The notes: generated by a model not told the origin, from the letters alone. A DNA stretch of 64,000 nt from Bacillus sp. MYb209 (GCF_002975175.1 NZ_PCNZ01000007.1:1-64000), one strand, 5' to 3'. Positions 51,495-59,489 are shown, counted from the stretch's first letter. Numbers and translations: made by a program.

Positions 51495-51545
51495 TAGAAA
51501 AATAGCCATTTACCTGATTTTTTATGAGGTGGATGGCTATTTTTT
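51495..51545 (+). terminator. terminator of the second Bce-like operon
   Basis: AAAATAGCCAT and ATGGCTATTTT form the base of a long hairpin, followed by TTTATTTTG. Confidence 0.8.
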
Positions 51546-51582
51546 ATTTTGCAATATTAGTACTACTAAGAGGAGGACAGAA

Positions 51583-51870
51583 TTAACGTGCATCTATTAT
51601 GTCAATAAAATTAAAATTATGTTTACGGTCAAAGGTATCTATGCATATTATAGAGCGCTTCAAAGGGTTTATTTCAATTACAGCCATACAACTTGTAGGA
51701 AAATAATCATCTTTATAATAAGTAATCAATATTTCTTTTTCTGAAATGTATGAGCGTAATAGATGATCTTCAATCCGCTCTCTATCATCGTATGGTGATA
51801 CTTTTCGGTCGGCAGGTTGTTTAGACATAATAGTCAGTTGCATCGATTTTGTAATATTAGTACTACTCAT
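51583..51870 (-). CDS. YolD-like family protein
   Basis: A 95-residue protein. The C-terminal two thirds (RSYISEKEILITYYKDDYF, GxIxxINP-like centre, FNFIDIIDAR at the end) follow the YolD-like pattern; the usual N-terminal RGxIKW part is weak. YolD proteins are often encoded next to Y-family DNA polymerases, but none is present here. GTTAGGAG precedes the ATG. Confidence 0.65.
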   Translation of the reverse strand: MSSTNITKSMQLTIMSKQPADRKVSPYDDRERIEDHLLRSYISEKEILITYYKDDYFPTSCMAVIEINPLKRSIICIDTFDRKHNFNFIDIIDAR

Positions 51871-52309
51871 GCTTTCTATTCTCCTAACAATATGTTTTCT
51901 ATATCTTTCTGACTTAGGAAGTTATTAGTTAATCACTATGGAAGTAGCTATTATCAATAATTCAAGCGCCACATTGTATAAACATCCTATTTTAGATTTA
52001 ACATGCATATAGCGAAGAAATTATGGATTAGTTGAAAGACTAATTTGCTTAGTACTAAAAAATTACCAAATTCACTAACTTATTTATAGTAATTTATTTG
52101 TCATTTTTGTACTTTTTTGAATGTGGTTAAAAATTTATTAAAATCAATTTGGATGAAGGAGAATAAAGGTATGGAAAGATTAGAAGAGTATAAAATCGAG
52201 GTACATGTTTATTAAATTAAGAAGAAATAAATCGTGATGGTATTACTAATTGAATGGATGAAGGTGAGCTAGTATTCCATCTATCTCACCTCATGTTAAG
52301 AAGGTGTTG
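51871..52309. other. AT-rich interval with possible gene debris
   Basis: A good ribosome site (GAAGGAG) precedes a 14-codon frame at 52171-52215 (MERLEEYKIEVHVY). The following bases, read in the same and next frames, give short coding-like stretches (EEINRDGITN, MDEGELVFHL) interrupted by stops, suggesting a decayed gene. A GGTGAG...CTCACC hairpin lies near 52,262-52,290. No intact gene is seen. Confidence 0.35.
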
Positions 52310-53539
52310 TTATATTACAGTATGATTTTCACGATATTGTCTAGGAGTCATACTAGTTATTTTTTTGAAAACCCTTGTGAAATAACTTTGATCATTAAAA
52401 TTAAGCCAGGTACAAATATCTGATAATGGGTAGGTCGTTAATGTTAATAACTTTTTTGCTTCTTCTACTCGCTCTCTCTGAATATATTCACTTAAAGGAA
52501 TTCCCACTTCTCTTTTAAACAATTTAGATAAATAGGTAGGAGAAATATGTAAAAGGTTAGCAAGGTCATTGAGAGATATATCGTCGTAAATATGTTTGTG
52601 AATATGATTTAGGCATGTAGTTATTGAATTAGAATATGCTTGATTACTATATTCTTTAACACGTTCTGCGAAAGTACATAATGCATCTTCAATTAATCTA
52701 TTTACGGAGTACATGTTATCTAGTTTTTCAATGGTTTGGATATATAAAGTACCAAGTGAAAAAGCAATATCTGATGGAAGATTACCCTCTATCGCATATC
52801 GAATAGCTAGAGTAATTGCGATAATACCATTATTTTTTTGGTTTCTGAGTTGATCTCCTTTTGATGAAATTGCCGCGTCTTCTTGTGGGAATGAATACGC
52901 ATATTGTATTACTTTTTCTTTATTTCCTTCTTTAATTGCTGAAAAAAATTTACGTTCTAATGACATGTTGTAATTTTTAGGGTCATTCCGCCGGCGTTTT
53001 GAAATATATAAATCGGGATTTACAATTTTATAAGAAACATCCTCTAGAACTTTGTTTTTTTCCCACACAATATCTATATCTAATTTTTCATTGAAAATTA
53101 CGTAATGTAACCAAATGCTTATATCAATGAGAGTACTTTTTTTAATCTCAGGTAGAAACTGATAGTAGTCTATTCCTTGTTGCATTTTATTATTAATGTT
53201 GGAATACTCCATAAGTTTGATAGCCATTTCATCTGATACTTTTGGATAGGTAGTGGGTCCGATTATAATTGTTCCTTTTATATGTTCATGATTTGTTATA
53301 TGAATGATAACGAAATTCTCAAGATACTTATTCCCTTTAAGAATTGGAAAGTTACAGGGAGCGTTTTCTTGATAAATCTCACCAAGATGTTCTTCTTTAG
53401 AAGAATAAAAAGGACTACAAATAGTATTAGAAGTAGATTCATATAAGATTTTTCTATTAGTAGATAAAAATTGAATAGGTACATGAAAGGTTCTATGTAC
53501 AAGATCACATAAGTATTGTAGGTCGATGGGATTATTCAT
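52310..53539 (-). CDS. AraC-family regulator with long N-terminal sensor region
   Basis: A 409-residue regulator. The C-terminal 100 residues form two helix-turn-helix motifs (ISLNDLANLLHISPTYLSKLFKREVG and LSDICTWLNFNDQSYFTRVFKK), followed by the AraC ending TPRQYR. The first 300 residues resemble the ligand-binding region of YesN-like regulators but match no family I can name. AGGAGG lies ten bases before the ATG. A partial copy of its N-terminus survives at about 53,690. Its target genes are unknown. Confidence 0.82.
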   Translation of the reverse strand: MNNPIDLQYLCDLVHRTFHVPIQFLSTNRKILYESTSNTICSPFYSSKEEHLGEIYQENAPCNFPILKGNKYLENFVIIHITNHEHIKGTIIIGPTTYPKVSDEMAIKLMEYSNINNKMQQGIDYYQFLPEIKKSTLIDISIWLHYVIFNEKLDIDIVWEKNKVLEDVSYKIVNPDLYISKRRRNDPKNYNMSLERKFFSAIKEGNKEKVIQYAYSFPQEDAAISSKGDQLRNQKNNGIIAITLAIRYAIEGNLPSDIAFSLGTLYIQTIEKLDNMYSVNRLIEDALCTFAERVKEYSNQAYSNSITTCLNHIHKHIYDDISLNDLANLLHISPTYLSKLFKREVGIPLSEYIQRERVEEAKKLLTLTTYPLSDICTWLNFNDQSYFTRVFKKITSMTPRQYRENHTVI

Positions 53540-53685
53540 TATTTTCTATCTCCTCCTTTTAATTAGGTCGTAAAACACCACATATTAATACCTAGATTTA
53601 TCTTTTCCTCTGCAAGATGTAAATTTCCTAGTATCTAATTGTTCAAGCGTATTTAGCTATTCTTATTTAGTTGAACAAAAAGGAT

Positions 53686-53765
53686 TACATATATTTCTGT
53701 TTGTAGATAAAAAACGAATAGGAACTGAAAATGATTTATGTATTATTTCACATTAGACGTAGCCA
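53686..53765 (-). pseudogene. remnant of a second AraC-type regulator (N-terminal piece)
   Basis: On the minus strand this stretch reads IIFSVPIRFLSTNRNICNPF, matching FHVPIQFLSTNRKIL...TICSPF near residue 20-45 of the AraC regulator next door. About 24 bases are missing in the middle, and stops occur just upstream. DNA identity is also visible (shared blocks such as GTAGATAAAAA and GAATAGG). It is a decayed paralogue. Confidence 0.65.
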
Positions 53766-53817
53766 TGGTGTTTCTTCTTTTAAAAACTAAATTCATTAAT
53801 GTACTATTAGTTAAAAG

Positions 53818-53900
53818 TTTATCCAGCAAAAACGATTGGTAAGGGCCAATAATTAGTAAGGGATGAGGAAAATCCTCACTAATTAAAGTTTTAACTTATT
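53818..53900. repeat. bcr1-like repeat, internally deleted and degenerate
   Basis: In reverse orientation to the 26-kb copy, TTTATCC is followed by ACGATTGGTAAGG, AATAATTAGTAAGGG, its imperfect complement, and ATTAAAGTTTTAAC. Each piece matches a bcr1 segment in order, but the left hairpin and the middle hairpin are lost. Confidence 0.6.
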
Positions 53901-54122
53901 TAATATCCATTATATCAAATAAATAAATTTATTAAGGGTAGATATTTATAAAATTAGGAACACAAAATATTTCATGTATAAGAACAAACACACATTGAAA
54001 GTATTGTAGCAGTGGCGATAAAGTAGGGCGTGTATTTGTATAGGCAAAAAAGGAGTACAGTGATGAGTAAATATCCAGAATAAAGGCCTAAGTTTATTGA
54101 GAGTAGTGTAAAAGATTAGAAC
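53901..54122. other. non-coding interval
   Basis: AT-rich. AAAAGGAG is followed by a six-codon frame (MSKYPE, from ATG near 54,063), probably the start of a lost gene. Nothing else is recognised. Confidence 0.35.
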
Positions 54123-54166
54123 AAAAAGAAGGAGAGTTATTCTGTAGAATAACTCTCCTTCTTTTT
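54123..54166. terminator. bidirectional terminator
   Basis: AAAAAGAAGGAGAGTTATTCT and its exact complement are separated by two bases, giving a very strong hairpin with A/T runs at both ends. It overlaps the stop of the minus-strand membrane protein gene. Confidence 0.9.
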
Positions 54167-54548
54167 AATGTAATGGTTTTTCCGTAGATAGATCAGGCTT
54201 TGTTTGAAAAACGATTATATAAATAGTTAATATAATTGTATTGATCAGATTGGCTAATATAGTCATTAAATCACTTGATGGAATGAGGAGAACAAAGATT
54301 GAAAGTACGGCAGAAGCAAGTGGAATGAACTTTTGTAGAGTAGTTAACTCTCCATCTTTATGAAGCTTCGAAGACTTAAAGAAGCTAATTAAGAAAATAA
54401 AGGATGTAAATAATAATCCTAAATAGCCCCAACCATCTTCAATATACCAAGGTAAAAAGCTCATTCGTGATGTGAAAATAAAAAGATTTAATATTAACAT
54501 GCTAATCATTAACATATTTAATATAGTGATATTTGTCTGTTTTTTCAC
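54165..54548 (-). CDS. small membrane protein, unknown function
   Basis: A 127-residue protein with about four hydrophobic helices (near 8-26, 38-57, 73-92 and 93-113) and a charged loop SSKLHKDGE. The start is a GTG with GGAGTG eight bases upstream. It lies 49 bases after the secreted-protein gene and may be in the same transcript. No family is recognised. Confidence 0.6.
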   Translation of the reverse strand: MKKQTNITILNMLMISMLILNLFIFTSRMSFLPWYIEDGWGYLGLLFTSFIFLISFFKSSKLHKDGELTTLQKFIPLASAVLSIFVLLIPSSDLMTILANLINTIILTIYIIVFQTKPDLSTEKPLH

Positions 54549-54597
54549 TTGAATTACACTCCGATGTTTATTTGTTTTTTATAGATTATAGTATCAA

Positions 54598-55068
54598 TTA
54601 ACGCTTAGTGAATTGATTTAATTCTTGTAATTCCTTTTCTTTAAAGGAATTAAAGTTGCTCTTTTCAACTTTATAAATCTCTTCTTTTATAAGATCTGCT
54701 TTATATTGAGCATCTAAAAATTGAATCTCTTTATCCCAAACTTTGATACTTAATTGAAGGCATTTTTCTCGCTGATTAGTTGGTAAATCCTCTAGATGTT
54801 TCGGTTCTTTATGTGGATCTTTTGTATTATCAACACGAATTCCATAACTTAGTTCTAATTCACTTAATTGGTTATATAATTCATCTAACTCTTCTCGTTG
54901 TTTCATTATTGAATTGACTTCTGAGCTTGTGATAGTAGGATTAGTTAATTTGAAATGAGCTAGTTCCGCTGCATAAGCCTCAGTTTTTGTACCTGTATTT
55001 GCAAACACAACAGTGGATACTCCCATTAGTAGGCCAAGGGATAACGTTGTAATAATTATTTTTTTCAT
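54598..55068 (-). CDS. secreted protein, helical, unknown function
   Basis: A 156-residue protein with a clear signal peptide (MKKIIITTLSLGLLMGVSTVVFA, cleavage after about residue 23). The mature part is charged and mostly helical, with possible coiled coils around 50-75 and 110-150. No cysteine pattern, wall anchor or known domain is seen. AAAGGAAT precedes the ATG. It lies 52 bases after the Xre regulator gene, suggesting one operon. Confidence 0.65.
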   Translation of the reverse strand: MKKIIITTLSLGLLMGVSTVVFANTGTKTEAYAAELAHFKLTNPTITSSEVNSIMKQREELDELYNQLSELELSYGIRVDNTKDPHKEPKHLEDLPTNQREKCLQLSIKVWDKEIQFLDAQYKADLIKEEIYKVEKSNFNSFKEKELQELNQFTKR

Positions 55069-55120
55069 ATCATTTTATTCCTTTCATTGTTTAGTATAAA
55101 TAAAATGTTTTTCGATCTCT

Positions 55121-55579
55121 TTATTGAGACGTTTTTGCCATTTCCATAAATTTTTCTTCAATTTCATCCAATTCGAATGAATGACATATTCTGTGGTCTT
55201 CTTTATCTAAAATTCTATAGTGTTGAGATAGAATATTTTGTTGTATTTTATAACCGTTTACTTCTTTTATTTGTCGCCACCATACCTTTCCTCCTAAAGT
55301 CTTCGGGAAGTTAGTGTTGTAATGTGTAAAAGCAATCGTTTTTATAATTTCATTCACATCATCTCCGAATGTCATCTGGACTGTATTGCTCTGTTCAAAG
55401 AGTGTTACGACGCAAACTGCGCCTGCCCATGTGAGGGTGCGTCTACCCTTTTCAATTTCTACTAACGTTTTCTTTGATAAACCAATAATCTCTGACATTT
55501 TATCCTGTGATAAATCGCTCTCAACACGAATGAGTTTTAATTTTGAATTGACGAGTTCAATAAATTCTTGCTTATCCAT
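55121..55579 (-). CDS. Xre-family transcription regulator
   Basis: A 152-residue regulator with a Cro/C1-type helix-turn-helix at residues 11-52 (LIRVESDLSQDKMSEIIGLSKKTLVEIEKG) and a C-terminal part of about 90 residues of unknown fold. Its promoter contains a perfect palindrome, so it probably represses itself and the secreted-protein gene behind it. GGAGATACATT precedes the ATG. Confidence 0.8.
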   Translation of the reverse strand: MDKQEFIELVNSKLKLIRVESDLSQDKMSEIIGLSKKTLVEIEKGRRTLTWAGAVCVVTLFEQSNTVQMTFGDDVNEIIKTIAFTHYNTNFPKTLGGKVWWRQIKEVNGYKIQQNILSQHYRILDKEDHRICHSFELDEIEEKFMEMAKTSQ

Positions 55580-55601
55580 AATGTATCTCCTTCTTTCTTG
55601 T

Positions 55602-55636
55602 AGTGTAAATTTACACTAAACGTGTAAATTTGTCAA
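55602..55636 (-). promoter_or_regulatory. autoregulated promoter of the xre gene
   Basis: On the minus strand TTGACA (55636-55631) and TAAATT (55613-55608) are 17 bases apart. The perfect 16-bp palindrome AGTGTAAATTTACACT (55602-55617) covers the -10 box, and a second half-site GTGTAAATTT (55622-55631) reaches the -35 box. This layout suits repression by the Xre protein. Confidence 0.75.
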
Positions 55637-55788
55637 TGATAGTGAAAATGAATTTTTCCAATCAGTAGCTGCTGCAATAGAGAAGAAAGATCCAAGTGTT
55701 ATTGTGAATAAGGATTCTAATACACATTGAAAAATTGGATGGATTTTGAGTGTGAATGAAATTTAAAGGATAGGAGAACTCATAATAG

Positions 55789-56298
55789 ATGAAAAGAAGA
55801 AGAAAGTCCGGAGAAAAGATACAAATGAGCCGCTTTACACTCCCTTTATGTTACGGAAGTGAAGCACCATATTATTATTACGAGGTAGAGCCTTATGAAA
55901 GAGAGGGACGCTTCCATTTAACATCAGATCTTTGCGTAATGGACGATGAAAATTACTTTATTAGGGGATGTTTAGAGCTTCCTATAATTGATTACCATGA
56001 AAGTTTTATCTGGACTGTGTGGGTATCACTTAGTAAAGAAAGTTATGATAAAGTACTAGAAAAGTGGGATGAAAGAGGACGAGAAAATAGTGATCCTTAT
56101 TTTGGCTGGTTATCTGTAGAAATACCAGTTTATTCAGAAACACTAAATTTAAAGACAAATATACATATAAGAGAAGTTGGAATGGCTCCGTTCATCGAAT
56201 TAGAACCGACTGATCATCCTCTTGCGCTGGAACAAAGAAATGGAATTACTTTAGAGAGAGTTAAAGAAATACAAGAAATTATACAACGACATAATTAG
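55789..56298 (+). CDS. DUF2199 family protein, degenerate N-terminal zinc knuckle
   Basis: A 169-residue protein. From residue 13 on it follows the DUF2199 pattern (CYGSEAPYYYYEV, SDLCVMDDENYFIRGCLELPI, VWVSLSKESYDKV, LELEPTDHPLALEQRNGIT-like end). Family members usually begin with a CxxCG zinc knuckle; here the equivalent positions read RRKSG, so both cysteines are lost. The start ATG lies 13 bases after AGGAG; an internal ATG at 55825 is also possible. The function of the family is unknown. Confidence 0.7.
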   Translation: MKRRRKSGEKIQMSRFTLPLCYGSEAPYYYYEVEPYEREGRFHLTSDLCVMDDENYFIRGCLELPIIDYHESFIWTVWVSLSKESYDKVLEKWDERGRENSDPYFGWLSVEIPVYSETLNLKTNIHIREVGMAPFIELEPTDHPLALEQRNGITLERVKEIQEIIQRHN

Positions 56299-56308
56299 AT
56301 TAGAAGAG

Positions 56309-56340
56309 AAAAAACGAGTGATATCACTCGTTTTTTTTTA
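56309..56340. terminator. bidirectional terminator
   Basis: AAAAAACGAGTGATATCACTCGTTTTTT-type hairpin, palindromic around GATATC, with a nine-T run, between converging genes. Confidence 0.9.
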
Positions 56341-57243
56341 TTACACAACATTAGGATTATAAATCATTGTAAAGTGCCCTTGTAACAATTCAATATGACA
56401 AGGTGTATGAAGGGAACTTTCTCCATCTGTATCTACTTCTTTTTCTTCTTCTGTTTCAATATGAATGGATTTTGCTTTTACGTGGAAGATGTCATTTTCA
56501 TTTGAGTCTTCAAATAATTTCTTTCCGATATAATCTTTAAACGCCTGGATGCCTGTTGATTTTACGACGAAAATATCAAGTGTTCCGTCATCACATTTTA
56601 CGTTCGGAATAAAGGAAGGAATACCACCGAGATATTCACCGTTTCCAACCATAACAAGGACAGCTTCGTCTTCATATACTTGCCCGTCGTAAGTGATTTT
56701 TACTGGGAATGTTTCAGCATTTTTTACAGTTCGAATTGTGCTTAAATAGTAACCAATTTTACCAAGCTTTGCTTTCTCTTCTGCATCGATATTGTTTGAT
56801 ACTTCAGAGACGAGTCCAATACCCCAAAAGTTTAAGAAGTGTTGTCCATTTGCTTTTGCGACATCAATTGGTTTTACATGTCCTTTTGTAATGAGTTTTG
56901 CTGCTTCTGCAATATTTTGCGGAACACCAAGTGTGCGAGAGAAGTCGTTGCAAGTTCCGCCTGGAATGATTGCAAGTGTAGGTCTAGTTTCAAGAGGGGC
57001 TAAGCCATTTGTGCATTCAAATACAGTTCCGTCACCACCGAAGACGATAATTAAATCTACTTTACTAGCAAACTCCTGACAATATTTTGTTGCATCACCT
57101 TGTTGTTTCGTATGTAGGATGCGTAGATCAGGAAAGGCCGTAGCAAGAGGTGGTACGATTTTCGTTAAGTTCGTATGTAAATCGCCTTGTCCTGCTTTCG
57201 GATTTACGATGAGGAGTACTTTTTTAAATTTTGTCTTTGTCAT
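56341..57243 (-). CDS. diacylglycerol kinase-family lipid kinase
   Basis: A 300-residue protein of the DagK/YegS family, which phosphorylates diacylglycerol or a related lipid at the membrane. The N-terminal NPKAGQG, the nucleotide-binding GGDGTVFE (about residue 69) and the PGGTCNDFSRTLG motif are all present. Downstream acidic residues (DDGTLDIFVV) also fit. It is not established which lipid is used. The ATG follows GGGAGAGATG. Confidence 0.87.
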   Translation of the reverse strand: MTKTKFKKVLLIVNPKAGQGDLHTNLTKIVPPLATAFPDLRILHTKQQGDATKYCQEFASKVDLIIVFGGDGTVFECTNGLAPLETRPTLAIIPGGTCNDFSRTLGVPQNIAEAAKLITKGHVKPIDVAKANGQHFLNFWGIGLVSEVSNNIDAEEKAKLGKIGYYLSTIRTVKNAETFPVKITYDGQVYEDEAVLVMVGNGEYLGGIPSFIPNVKCDDGTLDIFVVKSTGIQAFKDYIGKKLFEDSNENDIFHVKAKSIHIETEEEKEVDTDGESSLHTPCHIELLQGHFTMIYNPNVV

Positions 57244-57316
57244 TCTTCATCTCTCCCTTTGTTTTTATAAATTACGATAGAAATAAAACTTCCACCAATA
57301 ATGCATGGAAGCTTAT

Positions 57317-57387
57317 TTGATCCCGCTATTTGCGGGCCAATAATCATTGGGGATGGACAAAATCCAATGATTATTGTTTCACTTTAT
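57317..57387. repeat. bcr1-like repeat, internally deleted
   Basis: CCCGCTATTTGCGGG (57322-57336) is followed directly by CAATAATCATTGGGGATGGAC, its complement and GTTTCAC (57376-57382). This gives a 61-bp derivative lacking the middle hairpin of the full element. Flanks are TTGAT and TTTAT. It lies between hpt and the lipid kinase and can form two hairpins, possibly serving as the hpt terminator. Confidence 0.7.
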
Positions 57388-57392
57388 TGTAA

Positions 57393-57920
57393 TTAGTCTG
57401 TTACAACTGAAGCGATAAATGGTAAGTTACGATATTTTTCTGCGCAGTCGATACCGTAGCCAACGATAAATTCGTCTGGAATTTGGAAGCCAACATATTC
57501 AGCTTTTAAGTCCACTTTACGACGCTCAGGTTTATCAAGTAACGTACAGAATTTCAATGCTTTTGGTTTATGCATAAAGAAGTGATCTTTTAAGAAGTGA
57601 AGTGTTAAACCAGAATCGATAATGTCTTCTACGACAATTACGTTTTTTCCAGTAATGTTTACATCGATATCTTTTAATAGTTTTACTTTTCCAGTTGTTT
57701 CTGTTTGATTTCCGTAGCTAGATGCAGCGATAAAGTCGATAGTTAATTCGTTTTTAATATGACGAATTAAATCAGCAGCGAATACGAAAGATCCTTTTAA
57801 TACAGCGATTACAACGATTTCTTCTCCTTCAAAATCACGTTCGATTTGAAGCGCTAGTTCTTTTACTTTTTCTTGTAATTGTTCTTCAGAAATTAAAGTG
57901 TCTTTTATTTCAATATTCAT
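57393..57920 (-). CDS. hpt: hypoxanthine phosphoribosyltransferase (second-copy type)
   Basis: A 175-residue purine salvage enzyme that makes IMP or GMP from hypoxanthine or guanine and PRPP. The flexible loop ASSYGNQTE, the PRPP loop VIVVEDIIDSGLT and the C-terminal VGYGIDCAEKYRNLP are intact. The usual Bacillus hpt lies beside tilS and ftsH; this gene stands alone, so it is probably an additional copy. Confidence 0.9.
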   Translation of the reverse strand: MNIEIKDTLISEEQLQEKVKELALQIERDFEGEEIVVIAVLKGSFVFAADLIRHIKNELTIDFIAASSYGNQTETTGKVKLLKDIDVNITGKNVIVVEDIIDSGLTLHFLKDHFFMHKPKALKFCTLLDKPERRKVDLKAEYVGFQIPDEFIVGYGIDCAEKYRNLPFIASVVTD

Positions 57921-58084
57921 TGGAGTCCTCCTACAGTGTAAAACTTGTGAACATTTCGACTGTAAAGGATAGAAAGAAAAAAGTCAAAGAAGATATAAGG
58001 TTTTTACAGAAATCCCCACAAAATAGTCATATGATATGATATACTGATTACATTGAGAAAACGCTTCCATAAAGGGTGATTATG

Positions 58085-58297
58085 ATGAAAAAGAAACAGT
58101 ATACAAGTGTAACATTTATAAAAGCATTGCTTTTAACAATTGTTCTTGGTATGTTGGCCTACATAATTGATGTACCTGCAATTCGCATTTCACTAATTGG
58201 AATGGCTTTAGTATTAGGTGCAATTTCCCATGGTATGATGTCGCAGCTGCAAGAGGCTGGACTTGATGATATGAAAGATCCTATAGATAAGAAATGA
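58085..58297 (+). CDS. small membrane protein, unknown function
   Basis: A 70-residue protein with two hydrophobic helices (about 10-25 and 30-48) and an acidic, helical tail (GLDDMKDPIDKK). AAGGGTG lies seven bases before the ATG at 58085; ATG 58082 and GTG 58076 are alternatives in frame. A terminator follows directly. No family is recognised. Confidence 0.65.
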   Translation: MKKKQYTSVTFIKALLLTIVLGMLAYIIDVPAIRISLIGMALVLGAISHGMMSQLQEAGLDDMKDPIDKK

Positions 58298-58298
58298 G

Positions 58299-58332
58299 AA
58301 ACCTTCACGTATATAGAGTGAAGGTTTTTTCG
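58299..58332 (+). terminator. terminator of the 70-residue membrane protein gene
   Basis: AACCTTCAC and GTGAAGGTT form the stem, followed by TTTTTCG, starting just after the stop codon. Confidence 0.88.
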
Positions 58333-58336
58333 TTTC

Positions 58337-58401
58337 TTACAAAAATGTAAGGTGATTTGTAAGACAAATCGATAGTTGCATAGTAGTGTTTTGGATAAAA
58401 T
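58337..58401 (+). promoter_or_regulatory. BceR-type operator and promoter
   Basis: TTACA-AAAA-TGTAA (58337-58350) exactly matches TNACA-N4-TGTAA. It is followed by ATTTGT-AAG-ACAAAT (58355-58369), CGATAGTTGCA and a -10-like TAAAAT (58396-58401). The order and the CGATAGT element are shared with the control region at 48,661-48,723, so the same response regulator may act on both. Confidence 0.6.
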
Positions 58402-58482
58402 ATAAGTGTAAGGTAAAAGGCAAGCATATTTTAGGTAAATTAAGTTTTAGGCACTCTATATGTGAAAAAGGAGTAGGAAGGT

Positions 58483-58815
58483 ATGGAGAAACATTGGACG
58501 ACCTTTTCTTTTTTAGCAACTAGTAACACCGTAATGCTAGCTGGAGAAACGGATTTTTTGCAGATGTTTGATCGAGAAGACGATCATTCTTCTTCTAAAT
58601 TTACAATGAAATGGAGTAAGTGGAGCGATAGTTGTAAATTGGAAGAAGAGGCCCCTAACGACAGGCAAAAAATTATTTTAACAAATCCTATTAAAGCATG
58701 GGTCGTTCAATGTCGTAAGTGTAACGTCAAAAATCACTTCAAGAAAACTGAGCCGAGACAATTAGTTATCACTCCGGCCCTTTCTACTTCTCACTCACGC
58801 GAAAGTAACAAATAA
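58483..58815 (+). CDS. 110-residue protein, unknown function
   Basis: ATG follows AAAAAGGAGTAGGAAGG, and a promoter with a BceR-type operator and a downstream terminator surround the gene, which supports it being real. The product is polar, without signal peptide or membrane helix. It has tryptophan-rich stretches (KHWTTF, MKWSKWSD), a CRKCNVKNH segment that could bind metal, and a Ser/Thr-rich end. No family is recognised. Confidence 0.55.
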   Translation: MEKHWTTFSFLATSNTVMLAGETDFLQMFDREDDHSSSKFTMKWSKWSDSCKLEEEAPNDRQKIILTNPIKAWVVQCRKCNVKNHFKKTEPRQLVITPALSTSHSRESNK

Positions 58816-58835
58816 ATATCGAGACACACACCCGA

Positions 58836-58870
58836 AAAAACATCGTATATATTACGGTGTTTTTTTATTT
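58836..58870 (+). terminator. terminator of the 110-residue gene
   Basis: AAAAAACATCGTA and TACGGTGTTTTTT form a 13-bp stem (one G-T pair) around TATAT, followed by a T run. Confidence 0.82.
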
Positions 58871-58890
58871 TTCTAAAATGAAATCTTTAA

Positions 58891-58947
58891 ATGAAATATA
58901 TTTCATCTGCATCTTATATTTACATCTGTTGTTTATTCTAGTAATAC
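58891..58947 (+). promoter_or_regulatory. palindrome and candidate promoter of basI
   Basis: ATGAAATATATTTCAT (58891-58906) is a perfect 16-bp palindrome. Twelve bases later comes TTTACA (58919-58924), then 17 bases, then TAATAC (58942-58947). The palindrome could bind the regulator encoded downstream. Confidence 0.45.
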
Positions 58948-58994
58948 ATCCGGTGCGATGTGATGTGAATAAAGTATAAAAGGAGAGAAATAAA

Positions 58995-59489
58995 ATGAAA
59001 AAAAAACTATTACCAATTTGTGCAATGGCACTTTTAACAGTAGGATATTCTTCAGTAGCGAGCGCTTCTACTGGAACGTTAACAAAAGAAGAAGCGGCGC
59101 AAGTGCAGCAAGATGCAGCGAAAAAAGAAGAAGCAATTAAGGCCGGGCAAAAGAATGAAGTAGAGAAAAAGGAAGCAGCACAAGTACAAGAAAAAAGTGA
59201 TATGGCTAAAAAAGAGGAAGCAATAAAAGCCGGGCAAAAGAATGATACAGCTAAAAAAGAAGTAGCGCCACAAGTGCAAGAAAAGGAAGCTCTTGCAAAA
59301 AAAGAAGCAGCAATTCAGGCCGGGCAAAAGAATGATGTAGCGAAAAAGGAAATAGCAAAACCAGCTGTAAAGGGAGAGAAATTACCAAATACAGCATCAA
59401 ATAATGTAGCAATGATGGCATTAAGTGCATGTCTTGTAGCAATAGGCACATTATTTGGATTGAATCGTCGTAATAAAGTGAAGGCATAA
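58995..59489 (+). CDS. basI: BasI-type LPNTA wall-anchored repeat protein
   Basis: A 164-residue surface protein. The signal peptide covers about residues 1-25. Three near-identical repeats, AKKEEAIKAGQKN at 42-54 and 71-83 and AKKEAAIQAGQKN at 101-113, are spaced 29-30 residues apart and are rich in Lys, Glu and Gln. The sorting signal LPNTA (130-134) is followed by a hydrophobic stretch and the tail RRNKVKA. LPNTA is the substrate motif of sortase C in B. anthracis, and the srtC gene is next. It would be linked to peptidoglycan; in B. anthracis BasI is needed for efficient spore formation inside hosts or tissue. Confidence 0.9.
   Translation: MKKKLLPICAMALLTVGYSSVASASTGTLTKEEAAQVQQDAAKKEEAIKAGQKNEVEKKEAAQVQEKSDMAKKEEAIKAGQKNDTAKKEVAPQVQEKEALAKKEAAIQAGQKNDVAKKEIAKPAVKGEKLPNTASNNVAMMALSACLVAIGTLFGLNRRNKVKA

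Noticed and set aside
51583-51870. SOS or UvrX-type mutagenesis operon around the YolD-like gene
   Set aside because: No Y-family polymerase gene or LexA site is present next to it.
55637-55720. Open 34-codon stretch (ENEFFQSVAAAIEKKDPS...)
   Set aside because: No start codon or ribosome site. It may be the tail of a lost gene but could also be chance.
59079-59487. Minus-strand frames opposite basI
   Set aside because: Their low-complexity Phe/Leu-rich sequence is simply the complement of the Lys/Glu-rich basI repeats.
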